This document shows, in pieces, positions 1 to 7,814 of a stretch of DNA of 64,000 nucleotides. The notes below the pieces were generated by a model, which made no database searches, was not told where the DNA came from, and worked only from the letters and a program-made list of their open reading frames with translations. The DNA lies in assembly GCF_036327005.1 (NCBI RefSeq), contig NZ_JAUGZK010000002.1:124001-188000 (forward strand), in the 5' to 3' direction. Every line of letters starts with the position of its first letter. The first letter of the stretch is position 1. Made by a program: the position numbers and the translations under genes. The stretch comes from Alkalimonas mucilaginosa (GTDB lineage Bacteria > Pseudomonadota > Gammaproteobacteria > Enterobacterales > Alteromonadaceae).

Positions 1-474
1 TTGCAGGCTTTCTTCCGGCAGGCGTTGCACCTGGCCACTGATGGCAGCGGCTTTGTCTTGCTGGTACAACCAATAGGTAAAGAGGCTGGCTTCGAGGTAC
101 AAAATAGGCAACACAAAGGGCAGGCTGCCAAACAGCAAGGCAATGACCAGCAGCATTAAAAAGCCACTACGAAAATACAGCGACACATCTTCGGCATAGC
201 CCAAATCAATGCTTTGACTGGTTTTGTTTGGTTGGGGTTGTTGTTTGTCGGCTTCGGTAAATTGCAGCTGAATGGCAATCGGGCGGCCGCGTTTGTCGGT
301 ACCCAGGCAAAATTGCACTTCGTCACCTAGCTTCGGGCGAGCGGATTTGGTGACAAAGTCACGGATATGAAAAAACAGCTTTTGTTGGCTTTGCTGACAG
401 AACAGAAATCCGAAGCCTTTCACATCCTGCCAGTACACCACCCGCCCGGTACGCGGTTGCTCTGATTGCTGCAT
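1..474 (-). CDS. Cold-shock domain plus DUF1294 membrane protein (3' end outside the window)
   Basis: The reading frame starts at an ATG whose complement is 472-474 and stays open to base 1, so 158 codons are visible and the C-terminus is missing. Residues about 8-70 form an OB-fold cold-shock-like domain (GRVVYWQDVKGFGFLF, FFHIRDF), followed by a charged linker and hydrophobic segments from about residue 103. This matches the known fusion of a cold-shock domain to DUF1294, a small membrane domain of unknown role. Nucleic-acid binding by the N-terminus is inferred from the family. Confidence 0.85.
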   Translation of the reverse strand, partial: MQQSEQPRTGRVVYWQDVKGFGFLFCQQSQQKLFFHIRDFVTKSARPKLGDEVQFCLGTDKRGRPIAIQLQFTEADKQQPQPNKTSQSIDLGYAEDVSLYFRSGFLMLLVIALLFGSLPFVLPILYLEASLFTYWLYQQDKAAAISGQVQRLPEESLQ

Positions 475-536
475 GGCTTGTGTTCAGGGTTATGGTGAGT
501 ACCTGTTTGAGTGTAACAGAAGCCGACAGTTCCATG

Positions 537-854
537 TCAGTTTTTTGGTGGTATGCTGCGTTCGGATAAGTGCTGGGCGGGAGCCATATGCTTGTGAAGG
601 ACTGCAAAAACTATAATTTTTTCGGTTTTACTGATGTAGTAAATAATATGGCTTTGACAAGGAAAGCTGTAAGCATCCTGTCGCACATCCGGGCGGTGGC
701 TACCAAGTTTTGGATGCTCTGCAAGCATGAAGAAGCTGTTTGTAAGCTGCGTGAGGTATTTATTTGTCTGCAGCTTCCCCCATTGCAACAGACTGTATTG
801 CCTTATTCGGCGGATATCAGCTGTTGCATCAGGTGTAAGCTCAAATCCGCTCAA
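537..854 (-). CDS. RelE/ParE-family toxin
   Basis: The 105-residue product has the ParE/RelE layout: an N-terminal helical stretch (LTPDATADIRRIRQY), a central AEHPKLGSHRPDVR block and a beta-rich end (HIIYYISKTEKIIVFAVLHK). ParE toxins poison gyrase and RelE toxins cleave mRNA; the sequence alone does not say which applies. The preferred start is a TTG at 854 that overlaps the stop of the upstream antitoxin gene by 4 bases, indicating translational coupling. The order is antitoxin then toxin on the minus strand. Confidence 0.85.
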   Translation of the reverse strand: MSGFELTPDATADIRRIRQYSLLQWGKLQTNKYLTQLTNSFFMLAEHPKLGSHRPDVRQDAYSFPCQSHIIYYISKTEKIIVFAVLHKHMAPAQHLSERSIPPKN

Positions 855-1099
855 TCAAGGTCACCGGCCAGCAGTTGCTTCATAAAGTGGGCTCCATCAA
901 TCGTCTGGGTTTCATCGATACTGGCAGCTCGAAGTTTCAGTAGCTCTAGTTTTAGTGCATTGATGTTTTCAAACTCTTCAGCAGAGATCATAACTGCAAC
1001 GGCTTTACCATTTTTATTAATGCCAACCGGGCTGGCTTGAGCTTTGAGCAGCAGGGAGCCAAAGTGTGTTTTTGCTTCATTCGCCGTTATGGATTCCAT
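851..1099 (-). CDS. Phd/YefM-family antitoxin
   Basis: This 82-residue protein begins with the Phd signature MESITANEAKTHFGSLLLKA, then PVGINKNGKAVAVMISAEEFE, which is the family's DNA-binding N-terminal fold. The C-terminus is expected to wrap the ParE toxin encoded immediately downstream with a 4-base overlap. Phd proteins usually repress their own operon. An AAAGG stretch lies about 10 bases before the ATG. The pair sits between nadC and the DUF1294 gene and has no other visible partner. Confidence 0.87.
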   Translation of the reverse strand: MESITANEAKTHFGSLLLKAQASPVGINKNGKAVAVMISAEEFENINALKLELLKLRAASIDETQTIDGAHFMKQLLAGDLD

Positions 1100-1126
1100 T
1101 GCTTGAGCCTTTACTCTGAGTTTGCA

Positions 1127-2017
1127 TTAATTATGGTCGAAACGTTCGATTCGATCAATCTGCAACCGCATCGATAAATCAATGGCCTGCACATGCTTGG
1201 TTAAAGCGCCGGAGGAAATAAAATCTACCCCGGTGGCGGCCAGCTCGCGCAACCGCTCGCTGGTGATATTGCCGGAGACTTCCAGTTTGGCTCGCTGCTG
1301 ATTGATGGCAACGGCTTGCTGAATATCAGCCAGGCTAAAGTTATCCAGCATAATAATATCGGCACCGGCTGTTAAAGCCTGCTGCAGCTCTGCCAGGCTT
1401 TCCACTTCTACTTCCACCGGCTTACCTGGGAAATTGCTGCGGGCCTGAGCCACTGCTTTATCGATGCCACCGGCAGCGGCAATGTGGTTTTCTTTAATCA
1501 AAAACGCGTCGAACAGGCCGATACGGTGGTTTTGACCACCGCCACACAACACGGCGTATTTTTGTGCCAGCCGCAGGCCAGGGATGGTTTTTCGGGTATC
1601 AAGCAATTGGGTGCGGCTGCCTGCCAGTTGTTGTACATAGAGATCGGTGGTGGTGGCGGTGCCACTTAAGCTTTGCAAAAAATTCAATGCACTGCGCTCG
1701 CCGGTCAGCAGGCTGCGGGCATTGCCCTGCAGGCGACAGAGCAGTTGGTTGGGAGCGACGCTGTCGCCGTCCTTTACCTGCCAGTCCAGTTGTACGCCGG
1801 GGTCTAGCTGCTGGAACACTTCATTCACCCAGGCAACGCCACAAATAATGGCTGCTTCCCGGCTAATAATGGTGGCACTGGCATGCTGGCTGGCCGGGAT
1901 CAGGCTGGCGGTAATATCACCTTGTTCAACCGGTAAGTTGCCTAAATCTTCAGCCAGGGCAGTGGCAACAGAAGCGCGTATATGGTGTTGCAGTTCAGCG
2001 GTAATGGTCATCAACAT
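1127..2017 (-). CDS. nadC: Nicotinate-nucleotide pyrophosphorylase (quinolinate phosphoribosyltransferase)
   Basis: NadC converts quinolinate and PRPP to nicotinate mononucleotide, CO2 and pyrophosphate in de novo NAD synthesis. The 296-residue length is normal. Signatures are LDTRKTIPGLRLAQKYAV, HRIGLFDAFLIKENHI and the C-terminal barrel blocks VEVEVESLAEL, IIMLDNF and LEVSGNI, which bind substrate in this family. A second ATG six bases downstream (2011) is an alternative start. The gene follows a retropepsin-like gene by 4 bases and diverges from ampD, as in other gammaproteobacteria. nadB of the same pathway is at 27.3-28.9 kb. Confidence 0.96.
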   Translation of the reverse strand: MLMTITAELQHHIRASVATALAEDLGNLPVEQGDITASLIPASQHASATIISREAAIICGVAWVNEVFQQLDPGVQLDWQVKDGDSVAPNQLLCRLQGNARSLLTGERSALNFLQSLSGTATTTDLYVQQLAGSRTQLLDTRKTIPGLRLAQKYAVLCGGGQNHRIGLFDAFLIKENHIAAAGGIDKAVAQARSNFPGKPVEVEVESLAELQQALTAGADIIMLDNFSLADIQQAVAINQQRAKLEVSGNITSERLRELAATGVDFISSGALTKHVQAIDLSMRLQIDRIERFDHN

Positions 2018-2021
2018 AGGA

Positions 2022-2549
2022 TCAACGTTGTATCAGAGTCAGTTGGTTGGCTTGTTGATTGAATTCTAACTGGTTCAGGGCGCTCATGCCTAATAAAATC
2101 TCGGTACCTCCCAGATTGGGCACTATGCTGGCGTCTACCTGATGCAGCCGGATATCGCCCAATTGCAGTTCATCAATCTGGCTGCGCCAGGCATCGGCAA
2201 TGCCATTGGCGGTCATCACCTGAATACGCTGTCCTTTGCGCAGGCCAAGCCGGCGCGCAGCTTGTTCGGAAACAGCCACTGTGGTAGCACCGGTATCGAG
2301 CATAAAATCGGCGGGCAGACCATTGATCAGAGCGGTACCAACATAATGGCCGGAGCGGTTACGCACCAAGGTCGTGCGTGTTTCGCCCTGTACGCCCTGA
2401 ATGCTGTGCAATTGCTGATTTGGGTTGTTCTGATGGTGCAAGTAACCCTGAAACCACCAGACCAGCAGGCCAAGCAGCAGAAGCCAGGCAATCACGGTAA
2501 AGCTTTTACCGATAAATTCTGTCGATTCAGTTGGTTGCTTATCTGTCAT
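2022..2549 (-). CDS. Membrane-anchored retropepsin-like aspartic protease family protein (TIGR02281 type)
   Basis: The 175-residue protein has one N-terminal membrane segment (about residues 16-34, SFTVIAWLLLLGLLVWWF) followed by a periplasmic domain with the aspartyl protease motif FMLDTGATTVAVS and a later EILLGMSALNQLEF block. This is the single-lobe retropepsin-like fold, which would act as a homodimer. Substrates are unknown. It lies 4 bases upstream of nadC on the same strand, so the two are probably co-transcribed. Protease activity is inferred from the DTGA motif only. Confidence 0.82.
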   Translation of the reverse strand: MTDKQPTESTEFIGKSFTVIAWLLLLGLLVWWFQGYLHHQNNPNQQLHSIQGVQGETRTTLVRNRSGHYVGTALINGLPADFMLDTGATTVAVSEQAARRLGLRKGQRIQVMTANGIADAWRSQIDELQLGDIRLHQVDASIVPNLGGTEILLGMSALNQLEFNQQANQLTLIQR

Positions 2550-2626
2550 TTGCTTCTCTTTTTATAGAGCCTGCTGTTGTGCAGTGCTATGATACGGCCA
2601 AAGTAGCCAATGCCAACAGGAAAATT

Positions 2627-3184
2627 ATGTTGCAAGCGCCAGTGGATCTTGTACGCCAGTCGCCGCACTGCGATCAACGGCCGGACGGTAATCGTATTTG
2701 TTTGCTGGTGATACATAACATTAGTTTACCTCCGGGCCAATTTGTTCCTGCCGGGGTGGCAAAGCGTTATATCGATGATTTTTTTCTCGGCCAGTTGGAC
2801 GCATCGGCTCACCCTTTTTTTGCTGAAATTGCGCATTTGCGGGTCTCAGCCCACTGTGTAATTTGGCGTGATGGTCAAATCTGGCAATACGTGCCCTTTG
2901 ATAAGCGCGCCTGGCATGCCGGCATCAGCAGCTTTGATGGCCGGAAACAATGCAACGATTTTTCGATAGGTATTGAGTTAGAAGGCACCGATGATTTGCC
3001 GTATACTGATGCACAGTACCAGAGCTTAACACGCTTAACACTCTGGTTGATGCGGCAGTACCCGGGCATCACGTTAGCGCGTATTGTTGGGCATCAGCAC
3101 ATAGCCCCGGCGCGTAAAACGGATCCCGGACCGGCATTTGACTGGCTGCGTTACCGGGCGGCATTACAGGAGAGCACTTTATGA
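2627..3184 (+). CDS. ampD: 1,6-anhydro-N-acetylmuramyl-L-alanine amidase AmpD
   Basis: AmpD is a cytosolic zinc amidase that removes the peptide from anhydro-muropeptides during cell-wall recycling, and so lowers the inducers of AmpR-controlled beta-lactamase. The product from this ATG is 185 residues, matching the usual 183 or so; the frame is open further upstream, but that part does not resemble the family. Zinc-site elements are H30 (VIHNISLPPG) and the C-terminal GHQHIAPARKTDPGPAF block, with further motifs FFAEIAHLRVSAH and SIGIELEGTDD. It overlaps ampE by 4 bases. Confidence 0.95.
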   Translation: MLQAPVDLVRQSPHCDQRPDGNRICLLVIHNISLPPGQFVPAGVAKRYIDDFFLGQLDASAHPFFAEIAHLRVSAHCVIWRDGQIWQYVPFDKRAWHAGISSFDGRKQCNDFSIGIELEGTDDLPYTDAQYQSLTRLTLWLMRQYPGITLARIVGHQHIAPARKTDPGPAFDWLRYRAALQESTL

Positions 3185-4053
3185 CGTTAGTTAGTATGTT
3201 ACTGGCCCTGATCATTGAACGGTTGGCTGCCCGCAGTGAGCTATGGCAGGGCAGTCGCTACGCTAAAAGCTGGTTTTCACTGACAGCTGGCAGCAAGCTG
3301 GCCGAGATCGCGAAGCATCCGATTGGGCAATATGCCTGGATCTTGCTACCAGGTTTTCTGGTTTGGTTATTGCTGCGTCTGATCGATCTGTGGTTGCTGA
3401 CTACCCTGGTTAATACGCTGTTGTTGTTGCTGGCCATCGGCTGCTGGCATTATCGTCAGCTGTACAAGCAGTTTCTAAATGCGCAAGACCGTAATGATGA
3501 TGAAGCCGCTTTTCTTGCGATGCAGCAAATTCGTCAACACAGCGGTTTGCAATCAGACGATGCCAGTTACGGCCAAAGTCTGATTTGGCTGAATTTCCGT
3601 TATTATGCGGCTGTGTTGTTCTGGTTTTTACCATTTGGCGCTTTTGGTATTATTACCTACGTCATTTTGCGCCAGTTGAACCAGCCCAGCTACAGCGAGG
3701 ATCCACAGATGCTGCAGTTGGAGGCCTTGCTGCAACAAGAGCATGAAGGCACGCCAGCTTACCAGCGGCTGATGCATATTGCGGATTGGTTTCCAGCTCG
3801 TTTGTTTGGCATTGGTTTTGCGCTGGTGGGCTATTTTTCCCGTGCTTCCAGTGCCTTGCTGGGGTATTTCCTGGACTTCACCAGCCCAAACGAGCAGGTG
3901 GTGCTGGATGTTGCCACTGCAGCCGAGCCGATTGATGAAAGCATACTCAATACGGCGGAGGAAACGGCAACCATGGTGCAGTTGGCCAAACGTAATATTT
4001 TGTTCTTTCTGGCTTTGACTGCTATCCTGACACTGGCGGGCTGGTTAGGCTAA
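3181..4053 (+). CDS. ampE: Inner-membrane regulatory protein AmpE
   Basis: AmpE is a polytopic inner-membrane protein encoded with ampD; its exact biochemical role is unsettled. The 290-residue product is close to the usual 284 and shows the expected start MTLVSMLLALIIERLAAR, hydrophobic segments around 50-90 and 140-165, and a C-terminal membrane helix (NILFFLALTAILTLAGWLG). Its ATG overlaps the ampD stop by 4 bases, so translation is coupled. A terminator hairpin follows 30 bases after the stop. Confidence 0.92.
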   Translation: MTLVSMLLALIIERLAARSELWQGSRYAKSWFSLTAGSKLAEIAKHPIGQYAWILLPGFLVWLLLRLIDLWLLTTLVNTLLLLLAIGCWHYRQLYKQFLNAQDRNDDEAAFLAMQQIRQHSGLQSDDASYGQSLIWLNFRYYAAVLFWFLPFGAFGIITYVILRQLNQPSYSEDPQMLQLEALLQQEHEGTPAYQRLMHIADWFPARLFGIGFALVGYFSRASSALLGYFLDFTSPNEQVVLDVATAAEPIDESILNTAEETATMVQLAKRNILFFLALTAILTLAGWLG

Positions 4054-4083
4054 GCTTTTTCACTCTATTCATTGGCTCTACAA

Positions 4084-4116
4084 GCAAAGCCGCTCTGTTG
4101 TAGCGGCTTTGTTGTA
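4084..4116 (+). terminator. Intrinsic terminator after ampDE
   Basis: AAAGCCGCT (4086-4094) pairs perfectly with AGCGGCTTT (4102-4110) across a 7-base loop, followed by a T-rich GTTGTAT. It lies 30 bases after the ampE stop and should end the ampDE transcript. Confidence 0.8.
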
Positions 4117-4131
4117 TCTGCCGTCACTTAA

Positions 4132-4146
4132 TCTGGTCATACCAAT
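4132..4146. promoter_or_regulatory. pdhR: Candidate secondary PdhR box
   Basis: TCTGGTCATACCAAT keeps the symmetric TGGT-N3-ACCA core of the PdhR consensus ATTGGT-N3-ACCAAT and differs from it in the two outer left bases. It lies 148 bases upstream of a perfect box. The call is weaker because of the imperfect left arm. Confidence 0.45.
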
Positions 4147-4174
4147 TCTGTTTGTTCCCATTAATCACGGTTTG

Positions 4175-4200
4175 GTTAGAGCCTTAGCTCTAACTTTTTT
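4175..4200 (+). terminator. Hairpin with T tract upstream of pdhR (tandem terminator or attenuator)
   Basis: GTTAGAGC (4175-4182) and GCTCTAAC (4187-4194) form a perfect 8-bp stem with a CTTA loop and run directly into TTTTTT. This has the form of an intrinsic terminator. ampDE already has one at 4084-4116, so this is either a backup or a premature terminator for a transcript starting between the two PdhR boxes. Confidence 0.6.
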
Positions 4201-4279
4201 GGTGGTTTGCATCTGCAACCTTCTTCTGCTTTATTTACTTGTCAGGTAGAAACTGATACCTTAACCACCCTATCGGCTA

Positions 4280-4294
4280 ATTGGTCTTACCAAT
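4280..4294. promoter_or_regulatory. pdhR: PdhR operator
   Basis: ATTGGTCTTACCAAT is a perfect match to the PdhR consensus ATTGGT-N3-ACCAAT. It lies 39 bases before the proposed pdhR start, a position suited to pyruvate-responsive repression of pdhR-aceEF by the PdhR protein encoded next. It also argues that the true pdhR start is downstream of this site, although the frame is open from 4207. Confidence 0.88.
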
Positions 4295-4332
4295 TTACAC
4301 CGTTGGTGCAATTTAGACTGTGGATAGCGCTT

Positions 4333-5091
4333 TTGATTATTAAACCAGCCAAGTTATCAGATCGCATTGTCGAGCAGTTGGAACACATGCTGCTGGAGGG
4401 CAGTTTTACGCCCGGGCAAAAGCTGCCGCCAGAGCGTGAGCTGGCGTTGCAGTTTGAAGTATCGCGGCCGTCGCTGCGTGAGGCGATCCAAAAATTAGAA
4501 GCCAAGGGGCTGGTCAAGCGGCGTCAGGGTGGAGGGACTTATGTCTGCGATAATTTGGCGGTTGGGCTGACCGACCCTTTGTTTGAGCTGATTGCCCGCC
4601 ATCCGGAGTCGCAGTTTGATTTGCTGGAGTTTCGCCACGCCTTAGAAGGCATATGCGCCTACTATGCAGCGCTGCGCGGTACAGCTGCAGATTTCGCGCA
4701 AATCGAGCAGCGCTACCAAAGCATTTGCCAGGCGCAAGCCAATGCCGATTTAGCGGCCGAGTCCTATGCAGTGAGCGCTTTCCACCAGGCGGTGGCGGAA
4801 GCGTCACACAATGTGGTGTTGCTGCACCTGGTGCGTGGTATGACGCCTTTGGTTGAGCAAAATATTCATGCCAACCTCGCTACTATTCAGCAAAAACCAG
4901 AAATCAAGGCGCAACTGAACGCCCATCGGGAACACCTGATGGAGGCCATTGTTCAGGGCGAACCGGAAAAAGCACGTCAGGCAAGCCACCGGCACCTGGC
5001 CTATATCGAAGAAGCTCTGCTTGAAGTGGGCAAAGAGCGCTCCCGGTTGGAGCGTTCATTGCGCCGTTCGCAACAGGGCGATGCACATTAA
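4333..5091 (+). CDS. pdhR: Pyruvate dehydrogenase complex repressor PdhR (GntR family, FadR subfamily)
   Basis: PdhR represses the pyruvate dehydrogenase operon and is released by pyruvate. The N-terminal winged helix (LSDRIVEQLEHMLLEGSF, KLPPERELALQFEVSRPSLR, EAIQKLEAKGLVKRRQGGG) is followed by the all-helical FCD effector domain (LLEFRHALEGICAYYAALR, ASHNVVLLHLVRGMTPL). The frame is open from 4207, but residues before IIKPAKLSD do not resemble the family and the PdhR operator lies there. A TTG at 4333 gives 252 residues, against 254 in E. coli, and is preferred. aceE starts 45 bases downstream. Confidence 0.92.
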   Translation: MIIKPAKLSDRIVEQLEHMLLEGSFTPGQKLPPERELALQFEVSRPSLREAIQKLEAKGLVKRRQGGGTYVCDNLAVGLTDPLFELIARHPESQFDLLEFRHALEGICAYYAALRGTAADFAQIEQRYQSICQAQANADLAAESYAVSAFHQAVAEASHNVVLLHLVRGMTPLVEQNIHANLATIQQKPEIKAQLNAHREHLMEAIVQGEPEKARQASHRHLAYIEEALLEVGKERSRLERSLRRSQQGDAH

Positions 5092-5136
5092 CACAGGATG
5101 CAATCCTGAACTGTGAACAACCAAAGGAATCCCGAT

Positions 5137-7803
5137 ATGTCTGAAGTCAGTCAAGTGGACATCGACGCACTCGAAACCAAAGAGTGGCTGCAAGCACTGG
5201 AGTCAGTGGTCCGTGAAGAAGGTGTTGAACGTGCCCAGTTTTTGCTGGAGCAGGTGCTGGAGCAAGCCCGGCTGGAAGGGGTGGACATGCCTACCGGCGT
5301 CACCACCAACTACATCAATACCATTCCGCCACAGGATGAGCCTGCTTACCCTGGCGATGTCAATCTGGAACGGCGCATTCGTTCGGTGATCCGCTGGAAT
5401 GCCATCATGATCGTATTGCGGGCCTCGAAAAAAGATCTGGAGCTGGGCGGCCATATGGCGTCTTTCCAGTCCTCGGCAGCGTTTTACGAAACCTGTTTCA
5501 ACCACTTTTTCCGTGCGCCAAACGACAAAGACGGCGGCGATTTGGTGTTTTATCAGGGCCATATCTCTCCTGGTATTTATGCCCGAGCCTTTGTCGAAGG
5601 CCGCTTAACGGCTGAGCAGTTGGATAACTTCCGGCAGGAAGTAGGTGGCAAGGGTTTATCGAGCTACCCGCACCCGAAACTGATGCCAGAGTTCTGGCAG
5701 TTCCCAACGGTATCGATGGGCCTGGGCCCGATTGCCGCCATTTATCAGGCGCGTTTCTTAAAGTACTTAAACGGTCGTGGTTTAAAAGATACCAGCCAGC
5801 AGCGCGTTTATGCCTTCCTGGGTGACGGTGAGATGGACGAGCCGGAATCCCGTGGTGCTATTTCTTTTGCTGCGCGTGAGGGCCTTGGTAACCTTTGCTT
5901 CCTTGTTAACTGCAACCTGCAGCGGCTGGATGGCCCGGTGATGGGCAATGGCAAAATCATTCAGGAGCTGGAAGGCCTGTTCCGTGGCGCTGGCTGGAAC
6001 GTGATCAAAGTGGTCTGGGGCAGTGGCTGGGACAAGTTGCTGGCCAAAGACACCACCGGCAAATTGCTGGAGCTGATGAACGAAACCGTCGATGGCGATT
6101 ACCAGACCTACAAATCCAAAGATGGTGCTTATGTGCGTAAGCATTTCTTTGGCCGTTATCCTGAAACGGCGGCCCTGGTTGCGGACATGACCGATGAAGA
6201 AATCTTCGCGTTAAAACGCGGTGGTCACGAGCCATCAAAGTTGTATGCAGCCTTTAAAGCGGCGCAGGAGTGCAGCGATAAACCAACCGTGATTTTGGCC
6301 AAAACCGTGAAAGGTTACGGTATGGGTGAAGCGGCTGAGGGCAAGAACATTGCTCACCAGGTGAAGAAAATGGATATGACGCATGTGAAGCAAATTCGCA
6401 AGCGCTTGAAGCTGGAAGACTTTATCAGTGAAGACGAGGTCGATGCACTGCCGTACATCACGCTGGAAGAGGGCACGCCAGAGCATCGTTACCTGCACGA
6501 GCGCCGCAAAGCGCTGCATGGCTATACCCCGGTGCGTTTACCACGCTTTAGCGCTGAGCTGACCCTGCCAGAACTCAGTGCGTTCGAGCCGCTTTTGGAA
6601 GAGCAAAAACGCGATATCTCTACCACCATGGGTTTTGTCCGTGCACTGAATATCCTGTTAAAAGACAAGCACATCGGCAAGCAGATTGTGCCGATTATTG
6701 CCGATGAAGCCCGTACCTTTGGGATGGAAGGCTTGTTCCGTCAGATTGGGATTTACAACCCGCGCGGCCAGGGCTATACGCCGGAAGATCGCTCGGTGGT
6801 GTCCTACTACAAAGAAGATGTGTCGGGCCAGGTGTTGCAGGAAGGCATCAATGAGCTGGGTGCGATGTCGTCCTGGGTGGCGGCAGCAACCTCGTACAGC
6901 ACCAACGATTTGCCGATGATTCCGTTTTACATCTACTACTCGATGTTTGGTTTCCAGCGGGTCGGCGATATGGCCTGGCTGGCCGGAGATCAGCAGGCGC
7001 GTGGTTTCCTGTTGGGGGCGACCGCCGGCCGTACTACGCTGAATGGCGAAGGTTTGCAGCATGAAGACGGCCACAGCCATATTCAGGCCGGTACCGTACC
7101 GAACTGCATTTCCTATGATCCCACCTACGCTTACGAGCTGGCGGTGATCATTCAGGATGGTATTCGCCGCATGTACGGCCCGGAGCAGGAAAACATCTAC
7201 TACTACATCACGGTGATGAACGAGAACTACCACCATGGTGCCATGCCAGAAGGTGTGGAAGAGGGCATTCGCCGCGGTATTTATAAGCTGGAAAGCTTAA
7301 CCGGCGACAAGGCGCAAGTGCAACTGCTGGGTTCAGGCACCATCCTGAACGAAGTACGCAAGGCGGCGCAAATTCTTAGTGAAGAATACAGCATTGGTTC
7401 CAATGTCTATTCCGTCACCTCGTTCAACGAGCTGGCAAGGGATGGTCAGGATTGTGAGCGCTTTAATATGCTGCACCCGGAAGCCGAGGAGAAAGTGCCG
7501 TACATCGCTACGGTGATGAACAGCGCGCCGGCCATTGCTGCGACCGATTACATGAAGAGCTACGCTGAACAGGTGCGGGCCTTTGTGCCGGCCGACTCGT
7601 ACAAGGTGCTGGGCACCGATGGTTTTGGTCGCTCCGACAGTCGCGAAAACCTGCGCCGTCACTTTGAAGTGAACGCGGGCTATATCGTAGTGGCTGCGCT
7701 GAATGAGCTGGCGAAAAAAGGCACGCTGAAGAAGTCGGTGGTGGCTGACGCCATCAAAAAATTCGACATCGACAGCGATAAAATCAACCCACTGTACGCC
7801 TAA
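5137..7803 (+). CDS. aceE: Pyruvate dehydrogenase E1 component, homodimeric type
   Basis: AceE decarboxylates pyruvate with thiamine diphosphate and passes the acetyl group to the lipoyl arms of AceF. The 888-residue product from this ATG matches the usual 887; an AAAGGA ribosome-binding site lies 8 bases before it, so an in-frame GTG at 5113 is not used. The thiamine diphosphate motif is GDGEMDEPESRGAISFAARE with NCNLQRLDGPVMGN. Further family blocks are HISPGIYARAFVEGRLT, YYSMFGFQRVGD and GEGLQHEDGHSH. It is second in a pdhR-aceE-aceF operon. Confidence 0.98.
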   Translation: MSEVSQVDIDALETKEWLQALESVVREEGVERAQFLLEQVLEQARLEGVDMPTGVTTNYINTIPPQDEPAYPGDVNLERRIRSVIRWNAIMIVLRASKKDLELGGHMASFQSSAAFYETCFNHFFRAPNDKDGGDLVFYQGHISPGIYARAFVEGRLTAEQLDNFRQEVGGKGLSSYPHPKLMPEFWQFPTVSMGLGPIAAIYQARFLKYLNGRGLKDTSQQRVYAFLGDGEMDEPESRGAISFAAREGLGNLCFLVNCNLQRLDGPVMGNGKIIQELEGLFRGAGWNVIKVVWGSGWDKLLAKDTTGKLLELMNETVDGDYQTYKSKDGAYVRKHFFGRYPETAALVADMTDEEIFALKRGGHEPSKLYAAFKAAQECSDKPTVILAKTVKGYGMGEAAEGKNIAHQVKKMDMTHVKQIRKRLKLEDFISEDEVDALPYITLEEGTPEHRYLHERRKALHGYTPVRLPRFSAELTLPELSAFEPLLEEQKRDISTTMGFVRALNILLKDKHIGKQIVPIIADEARTFGMEGLFRQIGIYNPRGQGYTPEDRSVVSYYKEDVSGQVLQEGINELGAMSSWVAAATSYSTNDLPMIPFYIYYSMFGFQRVGDMAWLAGDQQARGFLLGATAGRTTLNGEGLQHEDGHSHIQAGTVPNCISYDPTYAYELAVIIQDGIRRMYGPEQENIYYYITVMNENYHHGAMPEGVEEGIRRGIYKLESLTGDKAQVQLLGSGTILNEVRKAAQILSEEYSIGSNVYSVTSFNELARDGQDCERFNMLHPEAEEKVPYIATVMNSAPAIAATDYMKSYAEQVRAFVPADSYKVLGTDGFGRSDSRENLRRHFEVNAGYIVVAALNELAKKGTLKKSVVADAIKKFDIDSDKINPLYA

Positions 7804-7814
7804 GAGGATGACCA

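Noticed and set aside
570..1040. A 156-codon plus-strand frame
   Set aside because: It is antisense to the ParE/Phd pair, whose products match known families. The frame itself has no recognisable features.
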